Positions 1 through 6,838 of a stretch of 43,644 bases of DNA are shown here, piece by piece; position 1 is the first letter of the stretch; each line of letters opens with the position of its first letter. The DNA comes from Candidatus Latescibacterota bacterium (GTDB lineage Bacteria > Latescibacterota > UBA2968 > SICM01): assembly GCA_009694805.1 (NCBI GenBank), contig SICM01000015.1, positions 1-43,644 of the forward strand, given 5' to 3'. The translations under genes and the position numbers were made by a program. A model generated the notes under the pieces. It was not told the origin of the DNA and made no database searches. It saw only the letters and a list, made by a program, of their open reading frames with translations.

Positions 1-123
1 CTTGAAAAAGCCCTGGAACTGGACCTGTATGCCCGCATGCTGAAACACCCTTTGTATCAACAGAAAATCAACGAGTTGTCGGGTCTCCTTGAAAAGCCAT
101 CAAGCTTGAAGAAGGCAGCATAA
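1..123 (+). CDS. 3' end of an unidentified protein
   Basis: The first reading frame is open from base 1 to a TAA at 121-123 and gives 40 residues, ending in KPSSLKKAA. The start lies outside the window. The tail is helical and charged (leucine, lysine and glutamate rich, with a YQQKINELSGLLEK stretch). I do not recognise the family. The next + strand gene begins 12 bases after the stop, so the two could share a transcript. Confidence 0.5.
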   Translation, partial: LEKALELDLYARMLKHPLYQQKINELSGLLEKPSSLKKAA

Positions 124-135
124 CGGTGATCGTGA

Positions 136-501
136 GTGAACAGTGTCGAAAAACTCATCGAGTTAGGCTTCACACGGAGTTTGTCACGCCGTTGGGCGAA
201 AGCGATTGAGCTTGGAGCGAGGGTAGGGTTTGTGATCGTATTTCGCGGCACATTTGCGCCTATAGTTGCTAAAACGACCGCCACAATTCTGAGTCGTCGC
301 ACCTTGCTCTTTGCTGATGTACCAGTAGGCCTTATTGACGGAACTGAACTCGCTCGTTTACTTCGCGACCGGAAGGATTTTGATGCAATCTACTTGCGCA
401 ACGCAAATGTTTCCGCAATGGAAACGTATTTTTCACCTCTCCAAGACCTGGCAGCACAACGAATCACATTTGGTACAGGTACTTCCAAACCGCTAATGTA
501 A
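136..501 (+). CDS. Hypothetical protein, N-terminal part of a probably frameshifted gene
   Basis: This frame encodes 121 residues from a GTG at 136. The sequence is protein-like: mixed alpha/beta composition with LIELGFTRSLSRRWAKAIEL near the start and a hydrophobic GFVIVF strand. I recognise no domain. There is no clear ribosome site. It ends at 499-501 just after GTGTSKPLM. The frame two bases on is open across this stop and reads ANVTSLVDGPSALSLPP straight into the 546-815 frame, so both are probably halves of one gene of about 225 residues. The stretch is visibly richer in A and T than the genes that follow, which fits recent acquisition. The break could be a true mutation or a sequencing error. 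Confidence 0.45.
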   Translation: MNSVEKLIELGFTRSLSRRWAKAIELGARVGFVIVFRGTFAPIVAKTTATILSRRTLLFADVPVGLIDGTELARLLRDRKDFDAIYLRNANVSAMETYFSPLQDLAAQRITFGTGTSKPLM

Positions 502-545
502 CCAGCCTGGTTGATGGGCCAAGCGCTCTATCTCTTCCACCATCA

Positions 546-815
546 GTGGTCGCCGTTAGCTTCGCTCTGGATGTCGACGCACCAGAACCTGAAGGCTTGG
601 AGCAGGACCCAAAGGATCTTCTGGAAGCTACCAGAGAGCGACTCGATAAATTTGGGAGAACTGCGGATATTTGGCTTCGTGGCCTAAAGCGGTTCACCGA
701 CTTACTCGGTGAAGTCGATTCCGTCGACAGGTCGGGGGTGCTCGGGCTGGTAAAAGCAGGAGTGATTGATCCGTTCTTGAGCATGCTGGACCATTCTTTG
801 TCCGACAGTTCATAG
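546..815 (+). CDS. Hypothetical protein, C-terminal part of the same frameshifted gene
   Basis: This frame is open from before 480 to a TAG at 813-815. Starting at the GTG at 546 it gives 89 residues with an acidic, helical middle (DPKDLLEATRERLDKFGR) and a hydrophobic end. No ribosome site precedes the GTG, and sensible protein sequence continues upstream of it, overlapping the end of the 136-501 frame. I therefore read it as the downstream half of one coding region broken by a single-base or two-base shift at about 470-505, not as an independent gene. Its function is unknown. The DUF1016 nuclease follows about 30 bases later on the same strand. Confidence 0.4.
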   Translation: MVAVSFALDVDAPEPEGLEQDPKDLLEATRERLDKFGRTADIWLRGLKRFTDLLGEVDSVDRSGVLGLVKAGVIDPFLSMLDHSLSDSS

Positions 816-846
816 TCCGCGCATTACAAATAAGGTGTCTCGAAAA

Positions 847-1995
847 ATGAACCGATCCGCCGCCCGAAAGACCCCGGCCCAAAAGAGAACCGCCCCGACG
901 CTGCCCTTCGGCTACGCCCCCTTCCTCCAGGCCGTCAAGGACCGCATCCGCGCCGCCCAGGTGCGCGCCTCACTGTCGGCCAACAGTGAGATGATCCACC
1001 TTTACTGGGACATTGGCCGGGCCATTGCCGAACGGCAGGAGCGCGAGGGCTGGGGCGCATCGGTCATCCCCCGGCTGGCGCGGGACATCCAGAATGAACT
1101 GCCGGAGGTGAAGGGATTCTCCGAGCGGAACATCGGGCGGACGATCGCCTTCTACCGCGAGTATCCCGACCCCGCTACAATTTTGCCAACGCCGTTGGCA
1201 AAATTGCCCAACGCCTCCGATCCCGTCGTAAAAGAGCCACTACCGGTGGTCCAGTTACCCTGGGCGCACAACGTCCTTCTTATCCAGAAGGTCAAGGATC
1301 TCCCCACCCGGTTCTGGTATATGCAGCAAACCCTTGAACAGGGCTGGAGCCACGACATGCTGGCGCAGATGATCAACAGCCAGGTCCACCGACGCACGGG
1401 CAAGGCCGTCCACAACTTCCAGCGCACTCTCCCTCCCCCGCAGTCCGACCTCGCGGAGCAGATTCTGAAGGACCCCTACATCTTCGACTTCCTGACCCTC
1501 GCCGAGCCTTTCCGCGAGCGGGAACTCGAAGTGGGGCTACTTCGCCACGTCGAAAAATTTCTCCTGGAGTTGGGACAGGGTTTCGCCTTCGTGGGCCGTC
1601 AGTTCCACCTCGAAGTCGGGGACGACGACTTCTACCTAGGCCTGCTGTTCTACCACCTGCGCCTGCGCTGCTTTATGGTCGTGGACCTCAAGAAGGGCGC
1701 GTTCAAAGCGGAATACGCAGGCAAGATGAACTTCTACTGCAACGTGGTGGACGACCGCCTCCGGCATCCCGATGACCGGCCCACCATCGGCCTCATCCTC
1801 TGTCAGCAGAAAAACCGGGTGGTGGCGGAATATGCGCTCAAGGGCGTGAACAAGGCCATCGGTGTGTCCGAATACCAGTTCACTCGCGCCCTGCCGAAGG
1901 AACTGCAATCGAGCCTGCCCACGGTGGAGGAGATGGAGGCCCGACTGGCGGAACTGACCACGCCGAAACCACGCGTCAGGCGAAGGAGGCAATGA
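847..1995 (+). CDS. DUF1016 / YhcG-type PDDEXK nuclease family protein
   Basis: The product is 382 residues with the two-part layout of the YhcG/DUF1016 family. A helical N-terminal part (IHLYWDIGRAIAERQEREGWG, then RNIGRTIAFYREYP) leads to the conserved WAHNVLLIQKVKDLPTRFWY segment. The C-terminal PDDEXK-like nuclease core follows: FVGRQFHLEVGDDDFYLGLL, FMVVDLKKGAFKAEYAGKMN and IGLILCQQKN. The aspartates of GDDDFY and the D-x-K of VVDLKKG match the expected metal-binding core. I chose the ATG at 847 because AAGG lies about 11 bases upstream; a GTG at 835 in the same frame would overlap that site. The family is known as predicted nucleases common in defence islands and near restriction systems. 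No methylase or partner is visible here. The interdomain linker is encoded by a near-perfect DNA palindrome. Confidence 0.88.
   Translation: MNRSAARKTPAQKRTAPTLPFGYAPFLQAVKDRIRAAQVRASLSANSEMIHLYWDIGRAIAERQEREGWGASVIPRLARDIQNELPEVKGFSERNIGRTIAFYREYPDPATILPTPLAKLPNASDPVVKEPLPVVQLPWAHNVLLIQKVKDLPTRFWYMQQTLEQGWSHDMLAQMINSQVHRRTGKAVHNFQRTLPPPQSDLAEQILKDPYIFDFLTLAEPFRERELEVGLLRHVEKFLLELGQGFAFVGRQFHLEVGDDDFYLGLLFYHLRLRCFMVVDLKKGAFKAEYAGKMNFYCNVVDDRLRHPDDRPTIGLILCQQKNRVVAEYALKGVNKAIGVSEYQFTRALPKELQSSLPTVEEMEARLAELTTPKPRVRRRRQ
1178..1206. repeat. Perfect 14-bp palindrome inside the nuclease gene
   Basis: CAATTTTGCCAACG (1178-1191) is followed after one base by its exact reverse complement (1193-1206). 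The palindrome lies in frame and encodes part of the interdomain linker (ILPTPLAKLP). It is AT-richer than the gene around it. Confidence 0.8.
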
Positions 1996-2110
1996 CCCGC
2001 ATCGCAATCGGGTTGGCGACGTATGGAATATCTTGAAGGGTTGAGGAGGCATATCACATCCGGGTAGAGACAACATACTGGGCGTCTGAAACAGGACAAA
2101 GCTGCGAGCG

Positions 2111-2722
2111 ATGAAGATCTACTTCACCCGGCACGGAGAGAGCGAGGCCAATGTCCTGCACGAGGTCTCCAACCGTGGGCTCAGGCACGGGCTGACGCGC
2201 AGGGGCCGGGAACAGGCAGTCGCCCTGGCGCACAAACTCCAGGACCTGCCCATCTCCCGGATCTACTCCAGTCCGGTACTGCGGGCCATCGAGACCAGCG
2301 TGATCCTGGCGAACCGGCTGGATCTGGACTACGAGGTGGTGGACGCCCTGCGGGAATACGACTGTGGCATCGTGGAAGGCAGGTCCGACGAATCCGGCTG
2401 GGAGATATGGAAAGGATTATTCGAGGATTGGACCGTCCATAGACGCTGGGAGCAACGCATCGAAGGCGGCGAGAGCTTCCACGACATCCGGGAGCGCTTC
2501 GTGCCGTTCATCGAAGGCCTCGTTCGCCAGCACGGGAACTCGGACGAGGGGCTCCTGTGCGTGTCCCACGGCGGCATTTACAGGATGATGCTGCCGCTGG
2601 TGTTGAAGAACGTCGATCACGACCTCATCTCCAAGCATGGCTTCGACTACACATCGTGCATCGTCTCGGAGGTGAGACCGGAGGGGCTGATCTGCGTGGC
2701 GTGGAACGGAATAGAAATATGA
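2111..2722 (+). CDS. Histidine phosphatase family protein (phosphoglycerate-mutase-like)
   Basis: The product is 203 residues, a normal length for this family. The catalytic RHGE motif sits at residues 7-10, so H8 is the expected phosphohistidine. A second conserved histidine is H153 in VSHGG, and the phosphate-pocket segment SSPVLRAIET is present. Such enzymes remove phosphate from small molecules such as sugar phosphates, cobalamin intermediates or nucleotides; the substrate cannot be told from sequence. Start ATG 2111 has only a weak ribosome site. The gene faces the D-aminoacylase gene and the two stop codons are four bases apart, so there is no room for a dedicated terminator. A 115-bp gap to the nuclease gene holds no ORF. 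Confidence 0.9.
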   Translation: MKIYFTRHGESEANVLHEVSNRGLRHGLTRRGREQAVALAHKLQDLPISRIYSSPVLRAIETSVILANRLDLDYEVVDALREYDCGIVEGRSDESGWEIWKGLFEDWTVHRRWEQRIEGGESFHDIRERFVPFIEGLVRQHGNSDEGLLCVSHGGIYRMMLPLVLKNVDHDLISKHGFDYTSCIVSEVRPEGLICVAWNGIEI

Positions 2723-2726
2723 AAGA

Positions 2727-4343
2727 TCAAGCGGCTGTCTCCCGCCGCAGCACCCGCCCCGGCCTCGCCCCGGTCGTCCGGCCCTCCGCGATCACGGCGG
2801 CCCCGTTCACGAACGCCCACCGCACCCCCTCCGAGTAGCGGCACGGGTGCTCGATCGTCGCCCGGTCCGTGATCCCCTCCGCGTCGAAGACCACCACGTC
2901 CGCCAGCGCCCCCTCCCGCAGCGCCCCCCGGTCCTTCAGCCGCATCCGCGCCGCCGGAAACGCCGTCACCTTCTGGATCAGCTTTTCCAGGGGCATCACC
3001 TTCCGCTCCCGGACCATCGTGCGGATCAGATACGCCATCCCCCCGTAGCAGCGCGGGTGCTCCCGCTCGCCCGCCAGAGGGCCGTCCTCCGCCAGGGCCA
3101 GCCCGTCCGACCCCACCCCGCACAGCCGTCCCTGCGCGAGCCGGTCGATGTCCGCATTCGCCTTGTCCTCCCCGTAGAAGCTCACCGCGCCCCCCTCCTC
3201 AATCAGAATATCGCAGATCGCCTCGAACGGGTGTTTCCCCCGGACCTTCCCGATCTCCGCGAACGTCCTCCCGGTCATGCCCGCGTTAACCGCGCAGTTC
3301 CCCAGCCAGAGCTTCTCCCACTGCCCGTACTGCATGAGCACTGTCTTCGTGCTCCCGCCCAGCTCCGACCCCTTCGCCTGGATCTCCCCCCACATCCGCG
3401 CCCGCATCTCCGGCTGCCGCAGCCGCTCGACCATCGCCTCGTTCCCCCCCACCAGCGCCCAGGGCGGCAGCAGGGATCTCATGGAGGTCGATCCCGTGGC
3501 ATAGAACTCCGTCTCCGCCGTCACATCCAGCCCCTCCGCCTCCGCCCGCTCCAGTCGGTCCAGCAGCGCCCCCGCGCTCCCCGTGGCCGGCGGGCAGGGC
3601 GTGATGTGGGAGAGATGGACCGGCACCCCCGCCTCCCGCCCGATGGTGATGGACTCCTCCACCGCCGCCATGATCGCCGCCGTGTAGTTCCGCATGTGCG
3701 TCGCGTAGATCCCGCCGTAGGGCGCGGTCGCAGCGGCCAGCGCGATGATCTCCTCCGTCCGCGCATAGCTCCCCGGCACATACGTCAGCCCCGTCGAAAG
3801 CCCCAGCGCCCCCTCCTCCATCTGCCGCGCCACCAGCCCCTGCATCGCCTCCATCTCCACCCGCGTCGGCGTCTCCACCGACTGCCCCATGATCGCCTGC
3901 CGCACGGCCCCGTGCCCCGTGAAGAACGCGGAGTTGATCCCGAGGCCCTGCGCCTCCAGCGCGGCGAAATAGCCCGATGCCGAGTCCCACTCCAGGCGGA
4001 TCACGTCCCGCAGCCGGGCCGACTCAAACACCCCCAGGTAAGCCCCCTCCGGCCCAACCGGAAACGCCGAGATGCCGCAGTTCCCGTTGACCTGCGTCGT
4101 CACCCCCTGGTACAGCGCGCTCGCCCCCCGCCCGTCGATCAGCAGGCTGAAGTCCGAGTGCGTGTGGATGTCGATGAACCCCGGCGCTGCGGTCAGTCCG
4201 GTCCCGTCCACCTCTAGCCGCGCACCCGCAGGCGCGTCCCCCACGCAGGCGATCCGGTCCCCCGCGATCCCCACGTCGCCAGCCCTGCCCGCCTCCCCTG
4301 TGCCATCCACGATCGTGACGTTTCTGATCAACGTATCAATCAT
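2727..4343 (-). CDS. D-aminoacylase / N-acyl-D-amino-acid deacylase family amidohydrolase
   Basis: The product is 538 residues and would hydrolyse the acyl-amide bond of an N-acyl-D-amino acid or a related N-acyl compound, in the cytoplasm (no signal peptide). Seen in order: H60-T-H62 in GFIDIHTHSD, C89 in NGNCG, H216 in ATHMRN, H246 in HLSHITP and D413 in VGSDG. This is the metal-ligand and catalytic series of the D-aminoacylase group, which uses a cysteine in place of the usual carbamylated lysine. I start at ATG 4343 (MIDTLIRNVTIVDGTG), where the family normally starts; an in-frame ATG at 4388 would add 15 odd residues. It is the last gene of the minus-strand run. In this context it may act on N-acyl amino sugars or peptide side chains, which is inference. 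Confidence 0.9.
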   Translation of the reverse strand: MIDTLIRNVTIVDGTGEAGRAGDVGIAGDRIACVGDAPAGARLEVDGTGLTAAPGFIDIHTHSDFSLLIDGRGASALYQGVTTQVNGNCGISAFPVGPEGAYLGVFESARLRDVIRLEWDSASGYFAALEAQGLGINSAFFTGHGAVRQAIMGQSVETPTRVEMEAMQGLVARQMEEGALGLSTGLTYVPGSYARTEEIIALAAATAPYGGIYATHMRNYTAAIMAAVEESITIGREAGVPVHLSHITPCPPATGSAGALLDRLERAEAEGLDVTAETEFYATGSTSMRSLLPPWALVGGNEAMVERLRQPEMRARMWGEIQAKGSELGGSTKTVLMQYGQWEKLWLGNCAVNAGMTGRTFAEIGKVRGKHPFEAICDILIEEGGAVSFYGEDKANADIDRLAQGRLCGVGSDGLALAEDGPLAGEREHPRCYGGMAYLIRTMVRERKVMPLEKLIQKVTAFPAARMRLKDRGALREGALADVVVFDAEGITDRATIEHPCRYSEGVRWAFVNGAAVIAEGRTTGARPGRVLRRETAA

Positions 4344-4777
4344 ATAAAATCCCTGTAGAAGTCCACCAAGCCCATAGTACAGTCTCAAAGCCCAGAGGCG
4401 CGTCGTCCTGGCAAGACCTCACCCCCCATCCTCCTCTCCCACGGGAGAGGGGGAGAACATGTCAGAGGGATAGCGTTCTTTCGGTCCTATAGCAGTCCTC
4501 AAGATCCGACCCCAGGGCAGCGCGGCGTCGGAATCCCCCTCGACAATGGTCCCTCAGAGGCAACGCCCCTGTCGCGGCCATCCATTCCCCGATCTGACAG
4601 GGGGAGCATTTACGCCGCGCTAAAGCCCCTCGCGGCGTCTGAGCGAGCGTGTTTCTTTGGCCCCACCTTTCTTGCACGAGCAAGAAAGGTGGGAAAGGTC
4701 GCTATGAAAATCTCTGAGCGGGCATCCTGTCTGCCGTTGAACCCGCTCTGCCCTCTCCCCTTTCGCCCTTTCCCTTC
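4344..4777. other. Non-coding gap of 434 bp with two hairpins
   Basis: No gene is convincing here. A 73-codon frame on the minus strand (4462-4683) is arginine and cysteine rich and overlaps the hairpin, so I do not call it. The gap lies downstream of the isochorismatase-type gene and upstream of the D-aminoacylase gene. It contains a CCTCTCC/GGAGAGG hairpin at 4434-4451 and a strong 14-bp hairpin at 4662-4693. Both resemble extragenic repeat elements of the kind spread through genomes. The last gene may therefore be transcribed separately. Confidence 0.6.
4662..4693. repeat. Perfect 14-bp inverted repeat with 4-nt loop
   Basis: CCCACCTTTCTTGC at 4662-4675 pairs exactly with GCAAGAAAGGTGGG at 4680-4693 around the loop ACGA. 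It is not followed by a run of T on either strand, so it is not a standard intrinsic terminator, though it could still stop transcription or stabilise an mRNA end downstream of the gene at 4778-5500. It may be a REP-type element. Confidence 0.75.
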
Positions 4778-5500
4778 CTATCGCGCCACGGCCTCGCACG
4801 ACGCCACGAACTCCGCGCAGGTCGTCGTATATCCGATCAGATGCTCGAAGTGCCGGAGCATGATCCGGTTCACCCAGCCCCCCTCGGGCAGACTCGGGTC
4901 CAGCGTGTCCGGCATCTCGATCTCCCCGGGCGGGTTGGAGCAGTCCCGCAGCAGGATCACCCGGTAGTTAAGCCCGATGGCCTCCGCGCAGGTGTAGTGC
5001 AGGCAGGCGCGCCGACTGTAGCCCACCGCGAACAGCGTCTGAATGTCGTGCCCCCTCAGGTGCTGGTCCAGACCCGTGCCCCGGAACCCGCTCCACATCC
5101 ACTTTGGAAAATTCCGCTCCCCCGGCCTCGGAGCCACGCTCGGGTGATAGGTCGGCTTGAAATCCGGCGTCTTCAGCCACGCCTCCACGAACTTTCCATC
5201 CGGTGTCTTGGTCTTCCCCCAGATCTCCGCGCAGATGTTCCCGGCGTCCGCCACCAGCCGCATGTCGTTGTTGACGTAGGCCACCAGCATGCCCGCGCCC
5301 CGCGCCGCCGCGAGCGCCGGGGCAATGACGTTCACCGTGGTCGGGTGAGGCTGGCCGTCGGCCTTGTAGGAATACGCGCCGTCCACGTCTACGACCAGAA
5401 ACGCGCACCGGGCGAAGTCCAGCGTCAGATCCTCATACCCGTAATCATAACCGCCGGGATAGTCCTTGTAGTAGCGTACCGGCGCCGTGATCCGTGACAT
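4778..5500 (-). CDS. Isochorismatase-family cysteine hydrolase
   Basis: The product is 240 residues. The cysteine-hydrolase triad of the isochorismatase superfamily is visible: D38 in FLVVDVDGAY, K133 in NFPKWMW and C166 in GYSRRACLHYTCAEA, the last aligning with the usual G-x-x-T-x-x-C-V-x-x-T motif. Members cleave amides such as nicotinamide, N-carbamoyl amines, ureidoacrylate or biuret, or vinyl ethers. There is an N-terminal extension of about 25 residues with a tyrosine-rich stretch (YYKDYPGGYDYGYE). There is no signal peptide, so it is cytoplasmic. It lies 16 bp from the beta-helix gene upstream, and is probably co-transcribed. With the deacylase downstream it suggests amide or carbamoyl chemistry on a product of the locus; the true substrate is unknown. 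Confidence 0.88.
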   Translation of the reverse strand: MSRITAPVRYYKDYPGGYDYGYEDLTLDFARCAFLVVDVDGAYSYKADGQPHPTTVNVIAPALAAARGAGMLVAYVNNDMRLVADAGNICAEIWGKTKTPDGKFVEAWLKTPDFKPTYHPSVAPRPGERNFPKWMWSGFRGTGLDQHLRGHDIQTLFAVGYSRRACLHYTCAEAIGLNYRVILLRDCSNPPGEIEMPDTLDPSLPEGGWVNRIMLRHFEHLIGYTTTCAEFVASCEAVAR

Positions 5501-5516
5501 CGCAGTACCTGCCTTT

Positions 5517-6788
5517 CTATGATTTTCTCAGATCGAGCACGGGTTGCGCAAACCCCTCGATGCGGTTGTCCTGCAGATGGATCTCCCCCGTCTGCTCCCC
5601 GATCTTCACGCCGATGCGCCCGGCGGGCCCCCGCGTCTCCCGGATGTCGTTGTTCGCGATCACGACCTGACCCACGCCCCCCTGCAGGTCCACGCCGATC
5701 CCATCCTCGCCGCCGGTGTCCAGGATGCGGTTGCCCTCCAGGCGGTTGCGGTGCGGCGCGTACTCCGGGCCGCGCTCGGGCCGGAACAGGACACCCACGT
5801 GGGTGCTCTGGAGCACGTCGTTGTCGCGAATGAGGTTGTCGTTGTCCCGATGACCGATGGAGATGCCCCGGCGGCACCCCACGATCCGGTTCTTCTCCGC
5901 CAGGCCGTATTTGACCCCCCAGCAGAAGAAGAGACCGATACCGTTGCGCTCGATGAGATTATTCCGGATCAATGGCCGCTGCGACCCCGAGCCCGGATGC
6001 AGGCCCAGGTCCTTGTTGTCATGCACGTGACAGTGCTCCACGAACACGTCGTGACAGATCTGCCAGCTGATGCCGTCACCGTTGGCGTTGCGGGCGATCA
6101 CCCCGCTGATCCGCACCCGGCTACAATCCTGCAACCAGATGCAGCCGGAGTAATTGCCGTCCAGCCATCCGTTGTGCTCCCGGTTGCCGTCCAGCGCCAC
6201 GTCCTCGATCTGGACATCCGTGACCCCCTCGCCCCGGATCAGGGGAAAGAGCGTCTCGGCGATGCTCTCGCCCTTCACCCAGAAGTCCTCTCGCAGGGGG
6301 CGATCCAGCTTGAATCGATTCCCCCTCCGGGCCACCAGCGTGCGGTTGAGCACCACGACCCCGCCGTGGTGAGGGTTGCGGGTCCTCAGGCAGACCCCGT
6401 CCCCCACGCCGAAACCGCCGGCGTCTTCAAGGGTGATCTCCTGATCGTACCAGTCGGAGTCCGTAGAAAGACTCGTTTTGGCCGACGGCCCCTTCATCAA
6501 CACGCTGTCCGGCCCACTGCCCACGATGCGCGTGCCCGTGCGCAGATGCACGCTGTTTTTCATGTGATAGACCCCGGGCAGGAGGCGCACCGTGCCCCCG
6601 CCCACGTTCTTGCAGTAGTCCACCGCGGCCTGGATGGCCCGGTCATCGCTCCCCACGATCTGGGCGTTCTGATGCCCAACCGTGATCGTCAGACCCTCCT
6701 CCCAGTCGGGCTCGTGCCGGTCATCTCCTGAGGTCGCGCGCGGGTCCGTCACCGGCGGACGGCCGTGGTCTCTGGCAAAGTCGCTCAA
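5517..6788 (-). CDS. Right-handed parallel beta-helix protein (pectate-lyase-like fold)
   Basis: The product is 423 residues. After an unstructured, charged N-terminus comes AIQAAVDYCKNVGGGTVRLL and PGVYHMKNSVHLRTGTRIVG, the classic opening of pectate-lyase-like or NosD-like beta-helices. Repeated coils follow, marked by N-x-I and C-x-V steps: VTDVQIEDVALDGN, VRISGVIARNANGDGIS, FVEHCHVHDN, PLIRNNLIERNGIGLFF, HRNRLEGNRILDTGGEDGIG. The fold is typical of polysaccharide lyases, epimerases and GH28-type enzymes, but I cannot identify a catalytic set. No signal peptide is seen. The start is TTG 6788, supported by AAGGGAG six bases upstream; an ATG at 6804 is out of frame. It sits between the heparinase-like lyase 1 and hydrolase genes with short gaps. 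Confidence 0.85.
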   Translation of the reverse strand: MSDFARDHGRPPVTDPRATSGDDRHEPDWEEGLTITVGHQNAQIVGSDDRAIQAAVDYCKNVGGGTVRLLPGVYHMKNSVHLRTGTRIVGSGPDSVLMKGPSAKTSLSTDSDWYDQEITLEDAGGFGVGDGVCLRTRNPHHGGVVVLNRTLVARRGNRFKLDRPLREDFWVKGESIAETLFPLIRGEGVTDVQIEDVALDGNREHNGWLDGNYSGCIWLQDCSRVRISGVIARNANGDGISWQICHDVFVEHCHVHDNKDLGLHPGSGSQRPLIRNNLIERNGIGLFFCWGVKYGLAEKNRIVGCRRGISIGHRDNDNLIRDNDVLQSTHVGVLFRPERGPEYAPHRNRLEGNRILDTGGEDGIGVDLQGGVGQVVIANNDIRETRGPAGRIGVKIGEQTGEIHLQDNRIEGFAQPVLDLRKS

Positions 6789-6794
6789 CAGGCT

Positions 6795-6801
6795 CTCCCT
6801 T
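6795..6801 (-). promoter_or_regulatory. Ribosome binding site deciding a TTG start
   Basis: AAGGGAG on the minus strand ends six bases before the TTG at 6788. No in-frame ATG is available near the start of the beta-helix gene, so this site fixes the start. Confidence 0.6.
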
Positions 6802-6838
6802 CATGTGTGTGGGTCATCGCAAACATTCTCAAGGTTGA

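Noticed and set aside
132-209. Alternative GTG frame of 25 codons at the start of the hypothetical gene
   Set aside because: It is short and closes early, while the 136 frame stays open for 121 codons.
4434-4451. GC-rich hairpin CCTCTCC/GGAGAGG as a terminator
   Set aside because: No T-run follows on either strand; it is more likely part of an extragenic repeat.
4462-4683. A 73-codon frame on the minus strand in the gap
   Set aside because: It runs through the hairpin repeat, has no ribosome site and reads like repeat-encoded sequence.
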